Assembly: GCA_964019425.1 (NCBI GenBank)
Contig: OZ025783.1
Span: 682,001-746,000, forward strand
Reading direction: 5' to 3'
Origin: Flectonema sp. DT1601
Taxonomy: Eukaryota > Euglenozoa > Diplonemea > Diplonemida > Diplonemidae
Length of the DNA stretch: 64,000 bases
The notes below the pieces were generated by a model. The model was not told the DNA's origin and ran no database searches. It saw nothing but the letters and a program-made list of their open reading frames with translations. The stretch's first letter is position 1. Each line of letters starts with the position of its first letter. This document shows positions 20,277 through 33,600 of the stretch, piece by piece. A program made the position numbers and the translations under genes.

Positions 20277-23200
20277 ATGAATGGCAGTTCGACTCCATCA
20301 CCTTGGGGGGTCTCAATTCAAGTAGTTGATATTTGGGAATATGATTTGACTGCTTTAGTAAGCAGCGCTTGCTTTAAAGACATGAGCGAATGCATAGTCG
20401 TAGTAAGCGCACCCCATTACAAAGAAGAAATAACACTTATAGGAGCAGAATGTACGAAATCACTACAATTTAAGTTCCCAAACATCGGTAGAGTCACCAT
20501 CAGAGCCTGCGCATGTTTTTCAATACCTGGACAAGACAAGGAATGGTCTCCATGGAGTCAACGAATTGTTGAATTAATGAATCCTTTACAAGTATCTCAA
20601 GGAAGAGTTCATTCTGATGCTATTAGTGTCTTGTGGGAGTCTCAAGGATCAGATAAACAGCATTATTCAAAAATAAGTCACTATTCTGTTGTCGTTGTTA
20701 AGAAACATCGGACTCTGGGAGAAGTCGTATTTAACAGAGATTTGGAATCACAAAAATCGGATTTGAATAAACTGACAATTAATGGATTACAACCAGAGTG
20801 TCACTACTGGGTAAAGGTTCGCCCTAAGAGACAGAGTACTTCTAAGGAATCAGAAACAGATCAATGGGGGGTGTACTCAGCTGATGTCCAATGCACTACA
20901 TTACATCCTGTGGTCGTTGAGTCAACTGAAGTAAGTCACGACTACATTCAAATAAAATGGCAACGAGGAATCTTCTTACACAAACCATCAAAATCCGGCG
21001 GTAAATCAGTAGTTGCTGGTCTTGTGTCGCAACCGTCTAATGATTTCCTACAAGAAAATAATATTATTCAACAATTTCAAATATCAGTTTTTCCTGTTGG
21101 GATCACTCAGTTGTCATCATCTACCAAAACACCTATCTACTCTTATTCAGCTGCATCATCTGAAGCAACGCATATCATACACAACTTGCAACCCGACAGT
21201 TTTTATTTAATTCAAACAATAACAACTAACACGGTTGGTATGCCTGGATCACCTGTGAGATATCTTTTTAAAACTGCTAAGCCGCTGACTCTCTTAAAAA
21301 TATTAAAACTTACCAGCACCACAGTAGATATCGCTTGGATTCCTCAAACTGCTGGATCATCGGATTTCGAAGCGGAGTTTAACTCGCAATTACAAAAATG
21401 CCTCTCACAACAAACTGGTCAGCGACAGCAGCTTATCGATCGCAGGATCTACGACTACGTTCTTGCGGATGTTAAAGTCATTCCGAAATATTATCAGGCA
21501 CGTGTCGTTCGTAATATGCGCGAACAACAAGTTTGTTCAACTGGTATGAGTTGTTTATTTAACTGTCGTAAAGGTAGGTCTTGAAAATCAAACTAAAAAT
21601 AACAAACAAACAGCTCCTGACGCAGATCACATAAGTCTCTCAGCCCTAACACCTAATACGGTATATTCTATTCAGCTTCGTCAGTTTGCAGTTGGTGGGT
21701 ACGCCACAAACTGGTCACCAGCTATTCAAATACAAACACTTGATGAAGTGAGGCCTTTATTAATAAGAAGAACCTCAACTACTATTGAAGTTGGTTGGAG
21801 AAGATCACAACCCGATCCAATTCAGATTACCGATGAGACTTTAAAACAAAACTATCCAGTTATCCTCGATCCTGTTCTTCCTGCTGATGATTGTAAGCAG
21901 CTATTGATTGGTATGTTTATTACAATGTTACTGTGTTGTTTATGTTATTAATAATTTAATTATAATTACCAACAGGAATCATTAATAAAGAAGAAGAAGA
22001 ACTCTTAGTACCTCACCAAGCTGGGTTATCATCAGAAGGTGATCTTCAATGGGGACACTTAGGAGCTGTTGGTAAAGCAACAGCAGATGACATCACACTC
22101 AACATTGGTGAGATTCGAAGTTATGATAAACCACTTGGAAGTACAACATTTAAGGAGTTGTTACCCGACACAGAATATCGTATTTCATTGAATGAGTTAA
22201 CAGAAGGCGCCTGGAGAGGTCGTAAAAGTGTCTTCGTCAGTACCTTAGCAGAGGATGTCGTAATCCTACCAGAACACGACGTTCTAAAAATACCAAACCA
22301 CCCAAACGATGCAAACAGCGACGTCCCCTCTTCAAAGCCAGTCACAATTCAGCCTCACAAAGTTAACACTAATCCAGTCAGTCTGCTCATTTCTATTGCA
22401 GAGATTGGAGAGCAGCACGTTGTTATCGATTGGAGTGAAAACATTTCATTCTATCCCAGCCTAGCAACAGGGGATGCTCATGAATATAAATTACGATTGA
22501 CATCATATTCTGGATCTGATAATTCTCAGTCAACATATAAAACTTTTTACATCAGATGCAAGGGTGCTCGTACCAAAATAGAAGGTTTACTCGGAATGAG
22601 GCAACATAGCGCAATGCTGTCGATGTATTGTGAATTGAGAGGGAAGTGGTCACCATATAGCAAACCGTTGAATTTTGAACCGAGTAGACAATTAGATCTT
22701 ATGGTAGTCTCTCTTAGAGATGATTGTTGTGTATTAAAATGGTGGAGGGCAGCATCTGATAATATAATGCCTTTGAACCCATCATTTCCAGTGAAGTATA
22801 ACATTCACATCACAAACATAAATCAACAATCATCATCAGTAGTAACAAAGCAATCCCCTACATCAAATTACTGCGTCACCGCATTGGAGCTAAATTCGAT
22901 TTATTTGGCATACGTTGTTCCGATATATCAAAAAAATGCTGTAGGGACTGCGTCTCACGCTGTGTACTTTTCATACCAACAAGTAAAGTTTGACATTACA
23001 TCGGTAGGTGAAAACTGCATAAGACTTTCATGGAGTAATATTGTAGAGAAAACGAAGCATAATTTCCTTAGTAAGTATATTGTTAAAGTAGACGAGTCAC
23101 CAAAGGAATCGGACTTTTCACATGCTGACATGCGAATATTCATCGAAATAGTACCGACTGAAGAGTACGGTTGTAACCTCTCACAAATTGTTCATGGATT

Positions 23201-26200
23201 GAAACAGAATAACTGCTATCGTGTTCAACTGTTTTTGATGCAACAACTACCTCCATGTCAAAGACCTGAATTGGGTCCTTTGTCAGCTTTATCACAATCA
23301 GACAGTCAACATGATGTTAATAGATCTCTGGTTCCATTAAATAAAAGTAAAACAGTTGTTACTCAACCAGTTTTAGAAATATCATGTACTGCTATTGGTG
23401 ACTCGTATGTAACATTACAATGGAAGAAAACTCCGAGGAGAAATGTTTGCGTGTCAGAAGGAAAGTTAGTAACTTATGAAGTCAAAGTAGTGGAAACTCA
23501 TGCAAGATGCACAACTGTGAGTGAAGTAACTCCAAACAATACAATGACGACATCGCTAGCTGTTATAAAAACAGTAAAATCATTACTACCAAAAACTTCA
23601 TATCAAATATCAGTCAGAAGAAAGCTTTACAACGGTCATTGGGGAGTGAGTTCAAATGTGATTGATATTCGTACACACGGAGTTCTAACTCCTCATTTTA
23701 TATCTATTTCAGAAGACCATCTCCGTCTCTCCTGGTCATTAGATATCGGAAAAGGATCAATCATTACTAGTAGTCAGAAGAACATCAACTTTCAAGTCCG
23801 TGCTGATCCTACCCGAAGAACTCCACATGAAACTGCTACAAAAACTGTGCAGACAGACTTCTCTGCGGTCAGTCTTAATCAGCTTACTCTTGGTAGGAAG
23901 AATTTAAATAAAGCTTCTTCTTTGATAAAAGAATATCATCTCACTGATGAGCAGCAACAATCAACTGAGGGTGTGATACTCACAGGATTATTACCCATGA
24001 CTAAATATCGAGTTACTGTTAGAACAGAACAGTCAAATGGTAAATGGGGATTATGGTCAAAACCGATGACGTGTATTACACTTCCGGCATTCTCAGTAAC
24101 CACTACCTCTGTTGGAACTGATTATGTATTGTTAAGATGGGGGAGAAGTATTCCAAATGAAAAAGATCAAACATCAACTGACATGTGTATCGTATCTCAC
24201 ACTGAAACAGAAATATCAATAAGGAAATCATCTGTTGCTAGACTGCGCAATCACACGACTAAAAGTACTGAAATAGATCCGGAAGAGAAGGAAGAACAAA
24301 AACCAGTTGAGTTACCTGAAAAAACAGAACCTGATGCTGTCCCGCAGGAACAACCAATTAAAGAAGATTCTCCTGTTGGACAATTAGAAGGAGATTGTGA
24401 AATAATAAAAGAAGGAAGTATTGGAGGAAGTTCTCATAGTGAAGAGAATGAATCGAAGGAGGTTGTGAAGGAAATTGAAGAAGCAAAACGTCGACCTGAA
24501 ATCAATCATTTACGAAAAGGAGGGAAAGCGAAGTCATTCAGGCATTCTGAGTGTTCTATGAGTAAGAGTCCCATGAAGAAGAATTTCCCAAGAACACTAA
24601 CTCACTTATCTCATTCTTTATTATCTCTCAAATCAATTAGCCCTGTTGCTAGAGGTAAGGTCTCTCCTCGATGGAAGAAATCTGTTGGCTATAAACTAGA
24701 TGACGGTAAACCTACAAAAAGTTTAAAAACTGGAAAAGTTACTCAACAAAGTGAGCCATCAACTCAATCTAAACAAAAGAAACTCTCAGCTGTTGAAGTC
24801 GGTGAGTCTAAAATAAAGACTAACGACATAGCAATGACTGCAGAACCAGAAAAAACAAACGAGTTGAGCATAACAGCTACTTCTATTGAAGTAAGTCTAA
24901 CCAACGTAGACGAAGATGAAAAACAGAACATCTTACCATCAGCTGCTACCAAACAGATCCCAACAATCAAATCAAACGACGTTATGTCACTTACTGAAGT
25001 AGATATTAGTGAGAAGGTAAACTCTGTTCCGACAACACCACGTACAATAAAGCTTCCTGTTGATGATAAGAACAGATCGATATTAATAAGTGAACTACGA
25101 GACAATACGACATACATATTCAGAACTAGACTACACTATCACTTTAACGCTGTTGGGAGTTGGTCAATACCTCTACAGGTAAAAACAATACCATCATGTA
25201 ATGCAGCAGTTAAGGCTGTTGGTGATGACTGGGTCCAGATATCACTTCACAGTGCTGTTCCGAATAGAGCATTTCAACTCCGAGTGTGTAAGATAACAAC
25301 TTCAATAGAAGAACCTCTCCTTATATCAACTGAAGACAATGATTTAAGAGTATCAAAGCTTCACTTTAATACCTCATATAATATATACGTTCGTAGTATT
25401 GATATTCATAATGTTCCTTCTCCTTGGTCAACGAAACCTTTATCATTTCAGACACATGCGACTGCTGAGATTGTAATATGTCACGTGACTGTTAGCTTTA
25501 TATCTTACGTATGTCCAGTAACTCCTTCTGCGGTGTGTTGGGAAATTATTGTTTATGAAACAGAATCTGGAAAGCAAATTCAGCAGCATCTTCATCAGGC
25601 ATCATCAAACCCTGAGTCGAATCTAAAAGGAAGATTAGTAAATCTCTCAGAAGACACTTCTTATAGTATAGTTGCTAGAGTTCTTAGAGATTCAACATGG
25701 GGGGCTTGGTCTCCTAAGATATTCGTACGAACACTGTGTTGCATATCTCACACAGTAGCGAGAGTAGGTCACGATTATGTTGAACTCAACTGGAGTAACG
25801 CAGATGAAAGCAATGCGGAAAGTTACATTAGAAGGGGAAAATGGCACAGCACTAGATCACAGCCTCTTATTGCACCACAACCACAACAGAGAATGGCTGC
25901 TTTAATTGAGTATTATGAGATTATTGCTGAACCAGTTAGTGAGGTGACGAATACAAAAAAGATTCATTTTCAACTGAGCAACAGTAGTACTGAACCAGAG
26001 GCAGTTCAACAAAATATTTCATTTGATACAACAGCAGTGAGAGACTTTAATGGAACCACCTCCAGTATGAGTGATGCTAATGCTACAGATGCAAGCTATA
26101 AGACTCCTTTCAGTTCTCCAAATGATGAAGTGTTAACACAAACAGCAATAGCGACGTTCCCTAAACTTCAAACAGTAGTTACAACAGTTCTTCAGGGTAA

Positions 26201-27416
26201 AACAACAGGTCTGATTCCTAATCTGGTTTCAGACTCTAATTATATTGTTAAGATTCGTGCTAAATATCATCACTACGGATATGGTTCGTTTTCAAGTGGA
26301 AAGTTAACAAAAACATTACAACCGATATCAGTAATTCCTGAAGTAGTTGGAGGTGACAACGCTCGATTCAAATGTATCAGTTCTGACCCGGAACGACTGA
26401 CGAGGACTTTTTATGTTCGTTTGAATGGCGGCGACTTAACATCAAAAGTACTCGTTTTTAATGAAAACATGCAAGAAGCTGTACTTGAGCTACTTACTTT
26501 ACAATTAAATACGATGTATGATATCACTATTAGAGAAAAACATTTTGGAGGGTGGAATCCACTTCACACGTTCTATACGAGACCTAAAGCACCATCAGTT
26601 GGAGAACTAGTTGAATGGAAAGGTCAAACAATATCATTCACAATAGGATTGCAGGTACCATTAGGAGATATGGTGTTTGGTGAAGACGTTCCGGAAGACT
26701 ACGTGTTCTCAGTTGAAATGAGAGGCGCTGGTTCTTCATGGAGACAAGTTCAACAGATTAAAGGAACTGGGAAAATCAGACTTTCAGTAGAGCATCACAT
26801 CACAACTTATCACTTTCGCGCCAGAGTCGCAAATCAAAAAGCCAACACCAGCAGCGTTTACGGTACTCAATTCTTGTGGTCAGAGTTTGGTGCTGCAGTT
26901 AATTTTAAAGAGCCACAGCGACCCAACTGCGTCGCAGCTCTGCGAGTTCAATTTCTTAAAACCACAACAGCTACCATTGTATGGGATAAACCTCTTAATC
27001 ATGCAATCCAATATGATATCCATTATCAAGTATTTACAGCTGAATCAAGTGATGGTGACTGTAAGTGGGTACCTCGAGGTAAATCTCTAACTAATTCATT
27101 TAATATGACTGGCTTGTTGGGTAATACTTGTTATAGGGTTTGTGTCCAAGCTGATTCTGCTTTTGGTCGTAGTGTGAAGTCGTCAATATTAACATTTACT
27201 ACAATAATTGATACTTCGAATAGTAAGCATTTTACTCTTAGGGATCGTCGTCGTAGGCCTAAGAATACGAATAGTTCAATACAGAGAGCTGTTGAAGGAA
27301 AGAATACAACTTCTCGAAAAGCTCAAAAGAAAGCAGTGGAAGGACTTCCTGCTGATGAAAGTGGAATACGATTACCTGATGTTGACCTCATCGATGCTCT
27401 TCATGCTACTCAATAA
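20277..27416 (+). CDS. Giant FN3-repeat protein, about 17 FN3-like domains
   Basis: Three exons, most likely 20277-21543, 21614-21910 and 21976-27416, both introns phase 1, give 2334 residues. A second possible donor at 21574 is in the same phase and would add ten residues; the GTATGA at 21544 fits the local consensus and the FN3 spacing better. I count about 17 fibronectin type III-like units, each with a buried Trp strand (VTLQW, VELNW, VLLRW), an L-P-x-T-x-Y turn and a closing WS/WG..T strand. One unit carries a 300-residue Lys/Glu/Ser-rich insert (nt about 24190-25080). No signal peptide or membrane helix is seen, so an intracellular scaffold is likelier than a surface adhesin. I do not recognise a named orthologue. 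Confidence 0.82.
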
Positions 27417-27692
27417 GTGAACGAACGCTCATCGAAATCATTTACACGACGTTTTTTTTTTTTTTTTTTTTTTGTATTCAAATCGTCATAGTCAAAGTCT
27501 TCAGTTATATAACTGTTTCTACAGTTTATCTTGTGTCAACAACAAGTATTCATCGGAAAACAGTTATTATATTTGTTATTTTCTTTTTTTCAGAAACCAA
27601 TGAGACGGCAGCAGGTGACGGAATGATTATCTCTGCTATTGTTTTGGTATTTAATCTTTATTATATAACAGGTTGAAGGTGGTAGATTAAGG

Positions 27693-30600
27693 ATGCCTCT
27701 CGGGGATCAGGGCTTCCGTGCCCTTCCACCATCATTAGATCCGAGACTGAATAATGGAAATTCTCCTGAAAGAAATCCCTCATCTCCGACGCTTGCGAGT
27801 TCAAAAGCCAGAGTAGCGCTTGAAAACTTGAGGACATCAATGTACCAACAGGGAAGTAGTCAACCGACGATACTAACACCTCGTGATAGAGAACCGCTTA
27901 TAACACCTAATACAATGGGAAGCATATCTAGTTTTAGTGAACAAAAAAGTTCTTATGATGGTAATAACAATGGTGTGTATTTTATTTTATATTTTAATTA
28001 TTCCCTTTTTTTAAAAAAACCACTGTTTAAACAAGAATATATCGATAAAAAAAAACGAAAAAAAAAAAAAAAAACAGCTGAAGTAGGACGCTTATCTCAT
28101 ATTATATTGCAACACCAAGAGAGCATTGATCGTCTTAGTGCTCAAAAACATGACATTGAAGATCAGCTATCCGGGTACAGAGTTAAATATGATGAGTGTG
28201 AAACATCAAATACAATGTTACTGGAGAAGATAGAGTCACTAACTAGGTTAATGCATGAGGTGTGTTATTTGTGAGTGTTTTGGTTGGTTACTTCTTCCCT
28301 ATCAAGAAATATTTCTTAAAAAAAAAACAACAACAGGTTCGAGACGACATGGTTTCCGTAGAAGAGAAAAACCAACACCTCAACGCGATGAACCACAACC
28401 TTATGAATGAACTAGAAACTCTTACACAAGAGAACACTCGTCTTAAAGAGCTTCACAGAGAAGAGTTGAATCAAATTGACGGGGTCTTGAAAGCTGTTCA
28501 AGAGTCGAAAAATGAAGAAATCAACCACCTCAGATCAGAGCTCCTCCAAGCTGCAGAAATACAAAATATTAAAGACAGTACTGAAGAGCAGTTGAAGACT
28601 ATAACCGAAAGGTTTTCTGCCATGGCTGCTCACCAGGAAGAGTTAAAACATTGCGCGTTGGCATTTCAAGAAGCTGGTGGACGTAGTCTGATTGACTATG
28701 ATTATCAGTTAACGAGAAATCACTTTCTTAGTATCACTAATACCACTGCAATGAAATCAATCGCTTCCCTTTCTAGTAGTTTAGCAGATAGTCAATTGTT
28801 AAGTCTCGAAACAGATGAACAATTCCAACGTCAAAAGCTATTCACAATCTACTGTACAGGACTATTAAATCTAACTTCCGCACGTGATGACCGTGTGATA
28901 GGAACTACTCGCTCCTTTACAGCTGGGAAGTTGTTATACTTTGAGCACCAAACAGTTCTTCAAAGATATCTACTCCGATGGTTATCAAAGACTCACAAAG
29001 GTTATAAAGAAAATAAACAGCTACAACTCCAACAGCTATCAATGCAAAGTATTGATTATGCTGCTGCAAAGGAGCAGCTTACATTGTTGGAGACGACGCA
29101 TAGTCAAATTTCTGAAAAAAATAAATCATTGCAAGTTTCAGCTGCGGAACACTCGCAACGGCAGCAAGCTCTGCTAAGAGATTTAGATGTAGCAAATACG
29201 AAGAATAAAGTTATCCAGCAACAACTGGAAGAGGTAAGTGAGAAAGCCAAAGAAGTTGAAGCCAGTAAAGTCTACGCAAAATATTTAGAACAGAAGATTA
29301 GTGACGATGATGATCAGAAGGTTTCTTTAGAGAAGAGTGAAAAGGATGTGAAACAGCTATCTGAACAACTCTCAAGTCGAAGTAAAGAACTTCAAATAAG
29401 TGAACAACAACTACGTGATACATCTGATAAATTAATTATAGCGGAGGCTTCATCAGAAAAAGACACCCAACGACTGGCTGAACTAGAGCTTCGCACAACT
29501 CAACTCTCTCAGAATTGCACTGAATTAGAAATAACAAATAAAGATCTACAAGCAAATAGCACATCAATAAATGCTAAACTTCGTCAACATGAAACTCTAG
29601 AAGATGATCACAAATCTTTAATTGAAAGTAACGCAACAGTTTGTATTGAAAACCAATCACTAAAAGGAAAGATTACTAACTTAGAAAACCAACTGTTGTC
29701 ACAACAGTCCAGAAGTGAAGATCTACAACAACAGTTGTCAGATACAATAGAAATGGACACGACAATACAATCACTCTCTGGTCAGTTATCAACAACTGGA
29801 GGTCAACTAGCTGCTCTTAGAAAACAATCTCAGGTTTCGAATGATAAACTTCGTGACGCTGAGGATGAGATTTCTCAATTGGAAGATGACAAGATAAGAT
29901 CCAACTCCACCATTCACACCCTCCAAAGTAAATTAAAAACAACAGAGAGTCACTTGGCGTCATTAAAACAACAATCGCAGCAATCTGAAGACAAAACCCG
30001 CGACTCTGACGAAAAGCTTACCAAAGCCGAAGGAGTCATCTCAACACAGAAATTGGAACTTGAGAACCTTCAGAATGAAATTAATTCCTGTGAAGCACAG
30101 TGGGCCTTGGCTAAGAAAGAAGCTGCTGCGGCAACGGATCGACTCCACGCGACAGAAGAGAAGTCTTTAGCTGCTGAATCAGAAGGATCAGAAGCAAAGA
30201 TAAAGAATCAAAAATTACAACAAGAAACTACAGAGTTAAAGATTACCTTAGACAGGACTGAAAGGGAAGCTGAAGGACTTCGTAGAGAAAATGAAGTAAT
30301 CAGACGACAGGTCTCTGACGTTACTCGAAAGAATCAACGGATTGACGAAGACCTCACCGACACAACAAAACAATTGACATCTCTACAAAAGAGATGCGAT
30401 ACTGCAGAAGATGTTGCTGATGACTCAACTCGATCGATGTCAACACTGAGAGAACAGTTAGTGAATGCTGAAGATGACACATTTCAATTACGTAAATCTC
30501 GCAATGAATATAAACAATGCTGTCAACAAATTCAACACGATCTTGATCTTGATGACTCACCACTACCAACAGTAGTTTATCAAGTTAATTCATATCGTCA

Positions 30601-33600
30601 AACCTGTCTTCAGATTCAACGACTTCTGGGACTTGAACCTGTCAGAGGTAGTAGTAAGTCACCAAGTCTTTCACTCGATGTTACGGAAACTATGTCAGAA
30701 AGATCAACTTCACCTTCAATAAGATGGAGTAGACCTCCTTTACCTGATTTAGTTGCTGGTGTTTCTAATTTACAGCATTTGAGAACTGACTTAATTAGAA
30801 TCTTTTCACTTCTTGGATCAGGTGAAGTAACCAACAGCGACATTCTCACGAGAGCAGAACACTTGAGTAACGCAAGTCACGACCTTTTACTTGAAATGGG
30901 AATACCTTCAACTACTCTGTCAGACTTTGATCAATCAGATGAACTCCCATTACAAAGTCTTGTTGATGCTGTTGTTCTTCAAAGAGAAATGTGTGATAAG
31001 ATTTGTAAGTCATTTGGGTATTCAGGAGATCCCGAAACGTTAGACACAATTATCGAACAGCTCACTACCCAACACTCAACCTGTCAGGCAATGCAAAGGG
31101 AGCTAGGTCTGACCGTCTCTTCAGATGTGACGGAATTACGTGAGGTCGTAACCGCACAAAATAATTTATACACCGAGCTGGAGAGAGCAGAAGACGATCC
31201 ACAGCAACCCACTAATGAAACAGCAGCGCAACTTCGAAAGAATTACACAAAATATAAAGATCTTCACGACGGTATCATGAACCTCATCCCACCAGAACAA
31301 CAACAAGATTTATTATACGCTACTGAAAGAAGTATGAGACGATTAAAAGAACTTGAAGCAGCTATTGAGTACCTGAGTGGTGCGGTTGGGGCGACTTCAA
31401 CAGCAGACTTAAAACAAATCGTCTCCGCACAGCAGGCAATATGTTCAGCATTAGAAGGAGACAGTGATGCTTCCCAAACAGGTGACTTACTATTGAAGGT
31501 AAAGTCTCAGCTTCTAATAATTGAGGAACTGAAGTCGGATTTGGACGCAAAATCGCTATTTGACTTGAGACAACAAAGTCTGGCTCAGAGAAGAATAATT
31601 TCAGCTATTACTGAAAATAGTGGACTGGATAAGTCTGAAATATCAGATTTGAAATCAGTTTACGAAACCGTTCAAGACCAACAACGTGCCTTACGCAATC
31701 TTCAAACAAAGCTTAATGCTCCGACAGTGAAAGATCTACACGAGAAAGTCATCGCTCAGCAAGACATAATCTCATTACTTGATAAGGACACTGTTGGTGA
31801 TTCTAGTATTGAATCATTAAAGATATTAACGAACTCTTTAAAAGCCGATCAAGCAGCGATCGAAAGAATGAAATCCAACTTGAACGCGAAATCAATATCA
31901 GAACTGGAAGCGAAGATTGAAACATTGCAATCAACTCTGCTGGCTGTGGGAGAGGGGAATTCTATTGATGATTCTGTTAATACTTTACAACATCAGAGTG
32001 ATGTCATAAAGTCATTACAACAACTAACAGATTGCAGTGATGTTTCTTTAATGGAACAACAGGTAGCTACTCAACAACAGTTAGTGTCAGAATTACAAAA
32101 GGAACTAGCCATCGATGACAAAGAAAACATTCACACTACAGTTACAGATCAACAAAACTTCATAAACTCACTGAAGGAACAGTTCGGAACTGAAACTCTG
32201 TCGGAAACAGCCGCAGCAATTAGAACGCAACACGATAATGTTCAGAGTATCAAAAGTGAAGTTGGGGTAGAATCTTTGTCTGGAGCTACATCTCAACTAC
32301 AACAACAACAAGAAGTTCTTAGTTATTTAAAAGATAAATATTCAGTCTCTGACTTACCATCTCTTCAAGAACACCTCGAAAACGAACGACAAACACTTCA
32401 GCAGTACAGCGATCGTCTGGGTACCAAATCCAGTTTATCTGAAGTAGTAGCGGAACTTGATAAAAGTGAATCAGTTCTTTCAATTATTCAAAAAGAACTT
32501 GAGATTGAATCTCCAACAGAAGTTATTTCACAAGTCGAAGACTATCATAAGTTTGTAAAATCATTAATGGACAGACATGGTGTGAAGGACTTACCTGCCT
32601 TAGTTAATGTTCTTGAAGACCAACACAGTGCTATTGAGAAACTAAAAACTAATCTTTTCTCAACCAACAGTGACAGTGAGTTACAACAAGACCAACCTTC
32701 TCTAACTTCTCTTGTCGACTCGTTAGTTGCACAGAACTCTTCTCTCACATCAATTCAGAAACAGCTTGCGGTGAAATCTCCTGAAGAAGCCCTCGCTGTA
32801 GCTGAACAACAACTGTCAGTTATCAGTTCATTGTTAGCAACCACAGACTCAGTTAGTCCAGAAGACCTCCCATCTATCCTTTCATCAAAGAGTAATATAT
32901 TACAACAATTACGAAGTTCTATTGGAGTTGATAATGATGATGACCTTCTTGAGAAAGTTAACGATTTGAATAATGTGTTGAGCTCTAGTGGTAAAGGTTT
33001 CACAGAAGCAGTGGATGGGGTTCGGGAAAATCAGCAACTTATTGAGAAGTTGAAGAGAACTGTAGGAACAACTTCTGATGATGATCTACTTGAAAATGTT
33101 CAGCAACTGAAGGAAGCATTCGAAGTGTTGGGAAACAACAATGAAGAGGACAACGATATATCAAAAGCAGTAACAACAGCCAGAGATAAACAGCAACTCC
33201 TGAATCAGATTCGTGACAAACTCGATATCAATAATGACTCAGATATACTTCCACAATTACAACATCTAACAGCATCAACTAATAACCAATCTAATGTATT
33301 GACAGTCTTACAGGAAGCTCTCAACGTCAATGACACTTCAGAACTACTTGAGAAAGCAGCAGAAATGAAGAAGGCTCACGACGAACTGCAACTACTTTAC
33401 GATGAGTCGAAAACACCATTTGAGGTGTTGGAATCGATAAAAGATCAAAAGGACGTTATTTCAAATTTAAAAAACAATCTTAACGCGGAAACAGACAGCG
33501 ATCTAATTGCCACTGTACTGGAACAGCGAGAAATATGTAACCAGTTAATACAAAGTTATGGCAACGATGATCTACACAAAGTGGTAGAAGAAAGTCAAGT

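Noticed and set aside
21544-21583. Alternative donor GTAGGT at 21574 in the FN3 gene
   Set aside because: It keeps the frame, but GTATGA at 21544 fits the donor pattern of the other introns and gives normal FN3 spacing. It remains possible.
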